A stretch of DNA of 49,139 nt, from positions 1-49,139 of the forward strand of contig NZ_JAMQQG010000025.1 in assembly GCF_023716925.1 (NCBI RefSeq), read 5' to 3'. Origin of the DNA: Frankia sp. R82. Its GTDB lineage: Bacteria; Actinomycetota; Actinomycetes; Frankiales; Frankiaceae. Shown piece after piece: positions 1 to 7,522 of the stretch (its first letter is position 1; each line of letters begins with the position of its first letter). Position numbers and translations under genes: made by a program. The notes under the pieces were generated by a model. That model searched no databases, had not been told where the DNA came from, and saw only the letters and a program-made list of their open reading frames with translations.

Positions 1-673
1 GCCGCGGGGCGGGGGGCAGATCCGGGCCGGGGCCGGCGGCGAGTGCCGGGCCGAGCAGCCGGGCCAGTTTCGACGAGTCGGCCGCGGCCACCGCACCGGC
101 CGCGAGCAGCAGCTCCCCGACGGACTCGAGCACCTCCGGGCCGCCGTCGACCAGCTCCACCTCGATCTCGCGCCAGGTGCTCACCGTCGTCGACTCGCCG
201 AGGGTCTGCGCGGAGACCTGGTCATCGACGACCTCGGCGAGATCCGCACCGGTGGCGTCGCGCAACCGGCGGGCGGTGCGCAGTGTGCGCAGCCGGGCGA
301 CCGGACGCAGCTCGGCCCCGCGCGCATGCACCGCGACCAGATCGACGAACTCGGCCGGCGGGGTGTGCCGGGCACCCTCGGCAATCTTGATCTGTCCACC
401 ACTGGCGTCGAGAGGGAGGCGCAGCTCGTCGCGCTGGCCGACCCGGACGGGGAGCTTCAGGTGCCAGCCGGCATCAGGGCCGCCGGTGCGCCGACGCAGC
501 GTGATCCGGTTGCGGGCCAGGCGCAGATCATCGGTGTCGTAGTAGACGGCCTCGAGGCTGACGGCACGGCGGGTCCGGGCCGTGACCACTCCGCTGACCG
601 CGCCCAGGCGCGGCAGCACAAACGTCGGTGCAACGGCGTACTTACGTTCGATCTCCCGGACCGCGACCGCCAT
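1..673 (-). CDS. CYTH-domain protein, probably CYTH-CHAD (3' end outside window)
   Basis: The minus strand is open from the ATG at 673 to the window edge, giving 224 codons and no stop. The N-terminus carries the CYTH signature EIERKYAV (ExExK), and further on are YYDTDD, RRRTGG and WHLKLPVR, typical strands of the triphosphate tunnel metalloenzyme fold that binds polyphosphate or nucleoside triphosphate with divalent metal. After about residue 200 comes a Pro/Ala-rich linker, which in actinobacteria usually leads to a CHAD domain, here beyond the edge. AAGGAG lies 7 nt before the ATG, so the start is well supported. Whether it is a triphosphatase or a polyphosphate-binding protein cannot be told from this part. 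Family assignment is strong; the CHAD extension is inference. Confidence 0.8.
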   Translation of the reverse strand, partial: MAVAVREIERKYAVAPTFVLPRLGAVSGVVTARTRRAVSLEAVYYDTDDLRLARNRITLRRRTGGPDAGWHLKLPVRVGQRDELRLPLDASGGQIKIAEGARHTPPAEFVDLVAVHARGAELRPVARLRTLRTARRLRDATGADLAEVVDDQVSAQTLGESTTVSTWREIEVELVDGGPEVLESVGELLLAAGAVAAADSSKLARLLGPALAAGPGPDLPPAPR

Positions 674-694
674 GACCTGCTCCTTTCGTCCACA

Positions 695-802
695 GTTGCG
701 TAGCCCACCGGACACACGGACACGGCCACCCTGCGGCTACCCGCCGTAAGAACTACGAGACACCAGGAGAGCAAGCGGTGGACACGGAATGGACTACGCA
801 AC
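695..802. repeat. Widely spaced 9-bp inverted repeat upstream of the CYTH gene
   Basis: GTTGCGTAG (695-703) and its exact complement CTACGCAAC (794-802) flank about 90 bp of the intergenic region. A shorter hairpin, GCGTTAA-CC-TTAACGC (811-826), overlaps the stop codon of the CPBP gene. They could be paired regulator sites or a leader structure; no function can be assigned. Confidence 0.35.
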
Positions 803-819
803 TTTCCCCGGCGTTAACC

Positions 820-1623
820 TTAACGCGGCGCAGGGATCCAGGAGACCTTCCCGACGAGGAGGACGTAACCGACGAACGCGACGGTGTCGATGAGCGAATG
901 GGCGATGACGAGAGGTAGCACCCGTCCGTTGCGCTGGAACAACCGCCCGAACACCAGGCCCATCGCGACGTTGCCGAAAAATCCGCCGAGCCCCTGGTAG
1001 AGGTGATACGAGCCGCGCAGCACCGCGCTCGCCGCCAGCGCCCACCGAGGCTCGACCGCCAGCTCACGCAGCCGAACCAGCAGATAGCCGGTGACGACCA
1101 CCTCTTCGGCCACGCCGTTCTGCCAGGCGCTGAGCACCAGGACGGGGATCCGCCACCACACGTCCGGCAGGCCGGACGGCGCGACCGTGAGATTGGCGCC
1201 GCTGTGCCAGGCGAGCAGATAGAAACCGAGGCCGATCCCGCCGATCCCGGCGGCCAGCAGCGCCCCCCGGGCGACGTCCGGGCCCGGGCGCCGCCCGTCC
1301 AACCCGATCACCCGGCGTCCACCGCCGTGGCGGGTCAACAGGTACACCGCGAGCAGCACCGGCATCACGCCGGTGAGCACGTCGGCGAGCTGCAGGGCAA
1401 GATCCAGCCATGGCCGACCGGGCGCCGCGGACCCGTTGAGCTGGGCGACCTGGGTGCGGACCGGTCCGGGACGGGTCAACACACCGACGTAGCGGATGAG
1501 CGCGTACAACGCGGATGCCGCAAACGACATCCCCAGCACGACGCCGATCTCGGCACCAAGCTGCCGCCGGGTGGGCGGCCCGTCCTCGCTCGCCACGATC
1601 GGTGCCGTCGCGGCGTCCGTCAC
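820..1623 (-). CDS. CPBP family intramembrane metalloprotease
   Basis: A 267-residue polytopic membrane protein with about seven hydrophobic stretches. It shows the CPBP (Abi/CAAX protease-like) motifs in order: the glutamate pair E173-E174, H207 in YHLYQG and H242 in AHSLID, which together form the presumed metal site within the membrane. The position where many members have Arg (EExxxR) is Thr178 here, so the first motif is a variant. Family members process prenylated or membrane proteins, or act in bacteriocin immunity; no substrate can be named here. It is a single gene between the CYTH gene and cydB, all on the minus strand, with about 125 bp separating it from cydB. Confidence 0.82.
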   Translation of the reverse strand: MTDAATAPIVASEDGPPTRRQLGAEIGVVLGMSFAASALYALIRYVGVLTRPGPVRTQVAQLNGSAAPGRPWLDLALQLADVLTGVMPVLLAVYLLTRHGGGRRVIGLDGRRPGPDVARGALLAAGIGGIGLGFYLLAWHSGANLTVAPSGLPDVWWRIPVLVLSAWQNGVAEEVVVTGYLLVRLRELAVEPRWALAASAVLRGSYHLYQGLGGFFGNVAMGLVFGRLFQRNGRVLPLVIAHSLIDTVAFVGYVLLVGKVSWIPAPR

Positions 1624-1749
1624 CGCTCGACCCTAACCCGACCGTTCGCCGCGGTCCGGACCGGGCAGCCCCGTCCGACCGGGCGACCCGGCCCGACGGG
1701 ACCGGACCCGACGGACGGCCCGGCACCGCGACGCGCCGGGCCGTCCGCG

Positions 1750-2742
1750 TCAGTCGACCGGCTCGGGACGGGTGAACAGCCGATACAGAATGATCATCGG
1801 CGGCAGGACGATCACCAGGCCACCGGCGACGGTGTACAGCATCGCGTGGATGTTGGGCGACGGCGCGGCGGCGTCGTCCACCGTGACCTGACCGACGATC
1901 AGGTCGGGGTACTGGGCGACCGCCCAGCCCCAGAGCATCCCGCCGACGGCCAGGCCCGCGGCGAGCCGGGCGGCGACGAACTGGTTGCGACCGAGCGCCA
2001 CCAGCGCCGCGACCCCGCCGACCGCCGACAACGCGACCAGCGGCACCGACCGGTCACCGAACCGGCCGGCGACGACCGGTGCCTCGTGCGCGAACAGCGG
2101 CAACAGGATCAGCGCGAGCACCCCACAGACCACCGCCCCGCCGAACGCCCGGCGGCGGAACACCGGCACCAGATGTGCGGTGGCCGGGGACGCCCCGGCG
2201 TCCTTGCACAGGTACACGGCCGCGAGGAACGCGGTCGCGGCGACGGCGAACAGGCCGCAGCCCAGCCCGAAGACACTGCGCACCGGCTCCAACTGGTCGG
2301 ACGTGGACATCTTTCCGGTGGCCAGCGCCGCCCCGGTCACCCCGAGGGCGAACGGAGTGATCGTCGAGGAGATCGCGAAGACATGCCCCCACCAGTGGTC
2401 GGGGCCGGCCGCGCCGGCACCGTACGCCCGGTAGACGTAGGCGGCGCCGCGCAGCACGATGCCGACGAGCGCAGCCGCCAGCGGAATCTCCAGCGACGAC
2501 CCCACCACCCCGTAGGCCGGCGGGAAGCCGCTGAACAGGGCGACCACGATGAAGACCAGCCACACGTGGTTGGCCTCCCACACCGGCCCGATCGAGGCCG
2601 AGATCAGGCGGCGCTGGGACCGGGCGTCCGGCCCGCGGGCCAGCAGATCCCACACGCCGCCGCCGAAGTCGGCGCCGCCGAGCAGCGCATAGGCGGTCAG
2701 CCCGATCACCATGACGATGAGGAGCAGGTCGGCGGACGTCAT
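1750..2742 (-). CDS. cydB: Cytochrome bd ubiquinol oxidase subunit II
   Basis: A 330-residue protein starting MTSADLLLIVMVIG. It has the diagnostic early motif ALLGGADFGGGVWDLLA and then WEANHVWLVF, followed by eight or so membrane helices. CydB is the second integral membrane subunit of the bd-type quinol oxidase, which reduces oxygen to water with high affinity and without proton pumping. Its ATG overlaps the cydA stop by 4 bp (2739-2742, ATGA), so the two are translationally coupled. Length is normal for the family. No cydDC assembly transporter genes follow in the window, so they must lie elsewhere if present. Confidence 0.95.
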   Translation of the reverse strand: MTSADLLLIVMVIGLTAYALLGGADFGGGVWDLLARGPDARSQRRLISASIGPVWEANHVWLVFIVVALFSGFPPAYGVVGSSLEIPLAAALVGIVLRGAAYVYRAYGAGAAGPDHWWGHVFAISSTITPFALGVTGAALATGKMSTSDQLEPVRSVFGLGCGLFAVAATAFLAAVYLCKDAGASPATAHLVPVFRRRAFGGAVVCGVLALILLPLFAHEAPVVAGRFGDRSVPLVALSAVGGVAALVALGRNQFVAARLAAGLAVGGMLWGWAVAQYPDLIVGQVTVDDAAAPSPNIHAMLYTVAGGLVIVLPPMIILYRLFTRPEPVD

Positions 2743-4766
2743 CGGGGCTCTCCGTGATTGCTACGGCCGGCAGCCGAGGTGGCTTCGACGCGGCCCTCGG
2801 ACGGGGAGGTCGCCGGGGAGGTCGCCGGGGAGGATGCCGGGACCTGGATGGTCTCGGGACGGCCCGGGGACGGGGTCACGGTCCCGGGCCGCCGGTTCGT
2901 GACCGCGTGCCGTCCGGCTGGTCGGCCGAACAGGCCGGCCCGGCCGGATCCGTGCCGACGGGCCCCGACGAGGTGGCGGATCCCGCCCGGATGGCCGGCG
3001 GGCTGCCCCTCGTGCCGCGGACGCGGGATCGCCGGGCCAGGCACAGCGGTCGGGCCAGGCACAGCGGTCGGACCAGGGACGCCGGCGGGCACGGGGACGT
3101 TCGTGGGAGCAGGCACGCCAACGGGGACGGGAGCGCCGGCGGGGGTCAGCGCGTAGCGGCCGGCATGCTCGGCAGCGGGGTCGTAGGGCACCGCCGGGTC
3201 ACCAGACCTGACAGCATCACCAGAGGCGGCAGATCCGGACCGCACGGCAGGCTCATGCCGTGCGGCGGGTGCGGACTCCTTGGCGTCGTCCTTGTCACCG
3301 CCGGAGTCGCCGGAGTCGCCACCGTCCCGGTCAGGACGGCCAGGACGGCCGGGACCGCTGCCAGTGCCCTGTCCACCGTCGCGTGGCCGCGGGGCCTGCG
3401 GCATCGACGGCCCGCCCGGGCGGTTCGGCACCAGCTGCTCTCCGCTGGGACCGCCGCTGGCCATCCGGCGCAGGATCAGGATCAGCGCGCCGGCCAGGCC
3501 CAGGTAGAGGGCGAGCGTACCGGCGAAGATCGGCGCGGCGCCGTCGCTGCCGGTGACGGCGTCGGTCACCTTCATGTGGCCGCCGACGATCCACGGCTGG
3601 CGGCCACCCTCGGTGACCTCCCAGCCGGTGAGCATGGCGAGCATCGCCGCCGGGCCGGTACAGGCTGCCGCGAGCAGCCATGGCCGGCCGGTCGGCAGCA
3701 ACGACCGTTCCCCCCGCCGTCGTCGCCGCCAGACGGCGAACCCGGTGGCCAGCGACAACGAGATCAGAGCGGAGCCGGCGACGATCATCACCGTGAACGC
3801 GCCGTGCACGAGCGTGCCGTCGGGCCGTTCGTCGGGTGGGGCGGAGTCGAGGCCCGTGATCACGTGGTTCGTGTTGAAGCCCTCGAGCAGGGACAGCATC
3901 CCCGGGATCTCCAGGCCGCCGCGGACCTCACCGGTCTTGTCGTCGTAGATACCACCGAGCGTGAACGGGGCGTTCGAACCGGTGTGGTAGAGCCCCTCCA
4001 TCGCGGCAAGCTTGAGCGGCTGGTGGTCGCCGGCGTTGCGACCGGCCCAGTCGCCGGCGATGAGCTGCACCGGGGCGGCGACGAGCACCACCGTGAGCCC
4101 GATGGCGAGGCCGTGGCGATGGTAGGCGTCCCGGCGGCCACGCAACATGCCGACCGCGTAGATCGCCGCGACCATTCCACCGGCGCACATGAACGCGGCC
4201 AGCAGCATGTGCACGAGCTGCGGACCGAACGACGGGCTGGTGAACGGGGCGAACGGCTCCTCGGCGATGACCCGGCCGTCTCGCTCGGTGATGCCGCGCG
4301 GGACGTTCATCCAGGAGTTGACCGTGATGATGAACAGCGTCGACAGCGTCCCGGAGATCGCGATCGGCCACAGGGTCAACCAGTGCGCGCGGGCCGAGAG
4401 GCGTTTCCAGCCGTACAGGTACATCCCGACGAAGATCGCCTCGGTGAAGAACGCGAAACCCTCCATGGTGAACGACAGCCCGAGGGCACCACCGTACTTG
4501 GACATGAAAGCGGGCCAGAGCAGCCCGAACTCGAACGACAGCACTGTTCCCGAGACGGCGCCCACCGCGAAGAGCACGGCGAAGGCACGCGACCACTTCT
4601 TCGTCAGCGCCAGCCACACCGGATCACCGGTGCGCAGCCAGCGCCACTCGGTGTAGACGAGCATCCAGGGCAGACCGACACCGAACACGGCGAAGCAGAT
4701 GTGGAACGCGAGGGAGAACGCCGTCTGGGCACGAGCGAGGTCGATGGCGTCGGCGGCGAGAACCAT
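2739..4766 (-). CDS. cydA: Cytochrome bd ubiquinol oxidase subunit I with long C-terminal tail
   Basis: CydA carries the hemes and quinol site of the bd oxidase. I chose the ATG at 4766 rather than the in-frame GTG at 4772, because AAGGAG lies 8 nt before the ATG but only 2 nt before the GTG. Visible features are the heme-ligand histidine H22 in AFHICFAVFG, a second histidine in PQLVHMLLAAF, the quinol-loop region around DHQPLKLAAMEGLYHT, and GWEVTEGGRQPW followed by the ligand-region Met in GGHMKVTD. The Q loop is of the short type. After about residue 440 the protein continues for some 230 residues of Pro/Gly/Asp-rich, low-complexity sequence with GVPxPTxVPxP repeats, absent from ordinary CydA (about 450-520 residues). 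It is cotranscribed with cydB; a BlaI-like dyad lies upstream. Confidence 0.94.
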   Translation of the reverse strand: MVLAADAIDLARAQTAFSLAFHICFAVFGVGLPWMLVYTEWRWLRTGDPVWLALTKKWSRAFAVLFAVGAVSGTVLSFEFGLLWPAFMSKYGGALGLSFTMEGFAFFTEAIFVGMYLYGWKRLSARAHWLTLWPIAISGTLSTLFIITVNSWMNVPRGITERDGRVIAEEPFAPFTSPSFGPQLVHMLLAAFMCAGGMVAAIYAVGMLRGRRDAYHRHGLAIGLTVVLVAAPVQLIAGDWAGRNAGDHQPLKLAAMEGLYHTGSNAPFTLGGIYDDKTGEVRGGLEIPGMLSLLEGFNTNHVITGLDSAPPDERPDGTLVHGAFTVMIVAGSALISLSLATGFAVWRRRRRGERSLLPTGRPWLLAAACTGPAAMLAMLTGWEVTEGGRQPWIVGGHMKVTDAVTGSDGAAPIFAGTLALYLGLAGALILILRRMASGGPSGEQLVPNRPGGPSMPQAPRPRDGGQGTGSGPGRPGRPDRDGGDSGDSGGDKDDAKESAPAARHEPAVRSGSAASGDAVRSGDPAVPYDPAAEHAGRYALTPAGAPVPVGVPAPTNVPVPAGVPGPTAVPGPTAVPGPAIPRPRHEGQPAGHPGGIRHLVGARRHGSGRAGLFGRPAGRHAVTNRRPGTVTPSPGRPETIQVPASSPATSPATSPSEGRVEATSAAGRSNHGEPR
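3035..3115. repeat. Short tandem repeats encoding the CydA proline-rich tail
   Basis: Copies of a unit around GCCAGGCACAGCGGTCGG occur at about 3035-3075, followed by degenerate copies. On the minus strand they encode repeats of the GPTAVP type near the CydA C-terminus. They look like a slippage-expanded low-complexity tail. Confidence 0.55.
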
Positions 4767-4817
4767 GCGCACGGCTCCTTCGAAGGACCGCGGGAAGATA
4801 TCGACCGGGAATCAGTC

Positions 4818-4842
4818 GACCTTCTACCCAACGTAGAAGGTC
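4818..4842. promoter_or_regulatory. Perfect 10-bp dyad in front of cydA, candidate BlaI operator
   Basis: GACCTTCTAC-CCAAC-GTAGAAGGTC is a perfect inverted repeat with 10-bp arms and a 5-bp centre, about 52 bp upstream of the cydA ATG. Its core CTAC-N5-GTAG is the same as that over the divergent blaI promoter. A further half-site (GGTACGTAGC) sits at 4848-4857. Binding by the neighbouring BlaI protein is inference. Confidence 0.7.
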
Positions 4843-5511
4843 CCAAGGTACGTAGCGGGCGGTCCGGTCGGCCCGGCGTTCCTGCGTGAGGTCCACAACA
4901 GGATCGACACCGACCGGCGGGGCGGTGCATCGCGCTTCCCCCGACCAGACTTACGCGACCGGGCCGGCTTTTCCACGTCAGGACGGGTGTGATTCTGCCC
5001 GATCGGCCCCGATTCTTTCGTTTTTCGCCGCCCGGACGGCACCTTAGGGTGTTCCGCCGGCCCGGCACGCACGACCCCGGACGCCGGTCACAAAAGCGCA
5101 CATCCGGCACCCGGGCCGAATGTCACAGGAGTTTTCCTAATAACAGGTAAAGAAATCCGCTCACGGTACGGAGGCGCCGCGGCAGAATCCACCCGGCCTT
5201 ACCGGTCCGGGCGCCACCGGGGGGCCGAACAGCACGTCCGGGCCGGGCCGGAAGACCGGTCCGACCGGCCGAAAGGTGGGCTTTCGTGGCCGGCGACGGC
5301 AGCCGGCGGGGCGCCCGAACAGGGCGATCGGAGGGCCGCCCGACCCACGCGACCAGACGTTCGGGCCAGATGCGCACGGTGACCTGGCCGACGACGGCGG
5401 GCCCCCCGGCAGGCATCCCCGGCGGGCCGACCCGGCTTACCGTCCGCCCAACGCCGAGGTCAGCGCAGGTGTGACGCAGGCTGCGCCGACAAAGCTCGGT
5501 GTTTCGCCACG
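4843..5511. other. Divergent intergenic region cydA-blaI
   Basis: Some 670 bp between the two candidate operators. The open frames here lack coding bias or family resemblance. The stretch must hold the cydA promoter, but I see no convincing -35/-10 pair, small RNA or other gene. Confidence 0.4.
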
Positions 5512-5541
5512 GTCAACTTCTACGCGACGTAGGATTGACGC
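5512..5541 (+). promoter_or_regulatory. blaI promoter with overlapping operator, leaderless start
   Basis: GTCAACTTCTAC-GCGAC-GTAGGATTGAC is an imperfect dyad whose core CTAC-N5-GTAG is perfect and matches the cydA site. A -10 hexamer TAGGAT (5530-5535) lies inside the dyad, exactly 6 nt before the blaI ATG at 5542, so transcription would start at or next to the A of the ATG. A bound repressor would occlude the promoter: autorepression (inference). Confidence 0.65.
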
Positions 5542-6060
5542 ATGGCGCGCCTGGGTGACCTCGAACGGTCGGTCATGGACGTGTTGTGGTCCAGCGACGG
5601 GTGGTTGACGGCTCGTGAAGTCGCCGCCCGGCTCGACCACGAGCGCGATCTTGCGTACACCACCGTGCTGACCGTGCTCGAAAGGCTGGAACGCAAGGGC
5701 TTCGTGCGCCGGCAGCGGGCCGCGCGGGCCCATCGCTACGCGGCCGTCGACAGCCGTGAGGCCGTCGTCGCCGAGGCGATGATGGAGGCGCTCGGCACCG
5801 CGGACGACCGAGGCTCGGCCCTCGTCCGTTTCGTCGGGTCCGTCTCCGCCGAGGAGGCGGAAATCCTGCGGCGGGCGCTGGCCCCCCTGAGCGTGGTCCC
5901 GCCCGAGGCGGAGCCCATCGGGTTGGCCGCTCCCCCACCGCACGCAGCCGAGACATCCGCCCCACCCGCCGCTGCCGGGCCCGATGCCGAGGTCGACCCG
6001 GCCGAGGCCGGGTCGGTCGAAGCGGATGGTCGTGACGTGACCCCGGCCGGACCGGAGTAA
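5542..6060 (+). CDS. BlaI/MecI/CopY family transcriptional repressor
   Basis: A 172-residue protein with the family's winged helix: LGDLERSVMDVLWSS, then LTAREVAARL (recognition region) and YTTVLTVLERLERKGFV (helix and wing). BlaI-type repressors bind TAC-N-GTA dyads as dimers and are inactivated by proteolysis triggered through a membrane M56 peptidase. The M56 gene follows 43 bp downstream, making the classic pair. Residues from about 125 on form a Pro/Ala-rich tail longer than in staphylococcal BlaI. No beta-lactamase gene is in the window; instead the nearest matching dyad is in front of cydAB. No Shine-Dalgarno precedes the ATG, consistent with a leaderless mRNA. Confidence 0.88.
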   Translation: MARLGDLERSVMDVLWSSDGWLTAREVAARLDHERDLAYTTVLTVLERLERKGFVRRQRAARAHRYAAVDSREAVVAEAMMEALGTADDRGSALVRFVGSVSAEEAEILRRALAPLSVVPPEAEPIGLAAPPPHAAETSAPPAAAGPDAEVDPAEAGSVEADGRDVTPAGPE

Positions 6061-6103
6061 ACAGTTCAGCTTCGGCCGGAGCGGGGGTAGCGTTGCCGAC
6101 GAC

Positions 6104-7351
6104 ATGACGACCGCGGCACTCCTCGCCCTGTTCGCGGGCGCGCTGGCCTGGCCGATACCACGCCTGCTCGCTGCCGCGCGGTGGCCGCATCGCTACCCGC
6201 GGGCCGCGATCCTGCTCTGGCAGGCGATCGGGCTGGCCGGCGGGGTGTCGGCGCTGCTGGCAGCCATCGCGTTCACCGTCTCACCGCTGGCCACCAGCAC
6301 CCCCTCCGCGATCACCGACCATGTGGCCAATGTGGCCGCGGGCGAGCCCCTCGCCGGGCTGCGCTGGATCAATCTGGTCGGGCTCGCACTTGCCACTGCG
6401 CTCGCCGGTCGGCTGTTCGGCGTGCTCGGCGCCTCCACCGCCGCCACGCTGCGCGAACGCCACCGCCATCGGCACCTCGTCGACCTCGCCGGTCGCCGCC
6501 ATCGCAGCCACGACACCAGCCCCCATGATCACAGCACCCCGAACGACCGTCATGCCCCGAACGACCGTCGCCACCGTGAGCCCGGCGGCGAGCCGTCCTA
6601 CCAGCACCATGGCACCCGCCATGACATCGCGACCGACGCGGTTGGCGGGACTGGCGGCGACGAGCCGGAGCAGGACGAGGATGCGGCGATCCGGGCGGTG
6701 ACGCCCTGTTGTCTGTGCGAACACCGCGACCGGGCCGGCATCCGACTGCGGATTCTTGACCATCCGATCGCCGTCGCCTACTGCGTGCCCGGGGTGCGCC
6801 ATGCCCGGGTGGTGGTGTCCCGCGGGCTGCTCAACACCCTGAGCGCCGACGAACTCGACGCGGTGCTCGCCCATGAGGCCGCTCACGTCGCCGGCCGTCA
6901 TGACCTGGTCATCCAACCGTTCGTCGCCTGGGAACGCACCTTTCCGTTCCTGGGCCCGGCCCGGGAGGCCACTGCGGCGGTGTCATTACTGGTCGAGATG
7001 CTCGCCGACGATGCCGCCGGACGCCGCACCAGCCGCCGCGCGCTGGCTCGGGCGCTGGCCCGCATCGGCGTGACCCGGACCCCGGTACCCGCCGGTGCGC
7101 TGGGCATCCTCGGCGCGCACGGCCACATCACCGACGCCGCCGTGCTCACCACGGGCACCGGTGCCACCGGCACCACCACCCACCGGGAGCCGGCCGGCGC
7201 AGGGTCTTCACGTGGAGTCACCAATCCGGTGATCTCCCGCATCGCCCGGCTCCTCGACCCGCCGACGGTGCACTGGTGGCAGGCACTGGTCGCCTACCTG
7301 GCCGCCCTGGCGGTGCTCGTCACGCCCCCGCTGATCGTCCTGATCGGTTAG
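6104..7351 (+). CDS. M56 family membrane metallopeptidase (BlaR1/MecR1-like)
   Basis: A 415-residue membrane protein. Helices are visible at about residues 3-25, 34-60 and 88-112 and at the C-terminus. The zinc motif HEAAH lies at residues 257-261 within VLAHEAAHVAGRHD, and the likely downstream acidic ligand is in EMLADDAA. Between helix 3 and the protease domain is an unusual insertion of about 65 residues rich in His and Asp (RRHRSHDTSPHDHS and similar), followed by CCLCEH. A second low-complexity insertion (TGTGATGTTTHRE) lies before the last helix. It lacks a penicillin-binding sensor domain, as do most actinobacterial members. It probably senses a signal and cleaves the BlaI repressor encoded just upstream. 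The start is not preceded by a clear Shine-Dalgarno. Confidence 0.87.
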   Translation: MTTAALLALFAGALAWPIPRLLAAARWPHRYPRAAILLWQAIGLAGGVSALLAAIAFTVSPLATSTPSAITDHVANVAAGEPLAGLRWINLVGLALATALAGRLFGVLGASTAATLRERHRHRHLVDLAGRRHRSHDTSPHDHSTPNDRHAPNDRRHREPGGEPSYQHHGTRHDIATDAVGGTGGDEPEQDEDAAIRAVTPCCLCEHRDRAGIRLRILDHPIAVAYCVPGVRHARVVVSRGLLNTLSADELDAVLAHEAAHVAGRHDLVIQPFVAWERTFPFLGPAREATAAVSLLVEMLADDAAGRRTSRRALARALARIGVTRTPVPAGALGILGAHGHITDAAVLTTGTGATGTTTHREPAGAGSSRGVTNPVISRIARLLDPPTVHWWQALVAYLAALAVLVTPPLIVLIG

Positions 7352-7522
7352 GCCGGCCGTCGATCGGCCGGCGGGCGCACGGACGGGCGGACGGGCGGCG
7401 AAACCGGCCGCGGGCATCGGCCAGGCCACATCGCCCATGCGTAGGCAGGAGGCCGCCCAGTCGGCAGACTTGGCCACGGTGCCCGGCCCCACCCGCGAAC
7501 GATGTGCCCCCCGGAGGTGGTT

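Noticed and set aside
1003-2757. A 584-codon plus-strand frame opposite the CPBP and cydB genes
   Set aside because: Arg/Gly/Asp-rich product without family features, antisense to clear membrane-protein genes.
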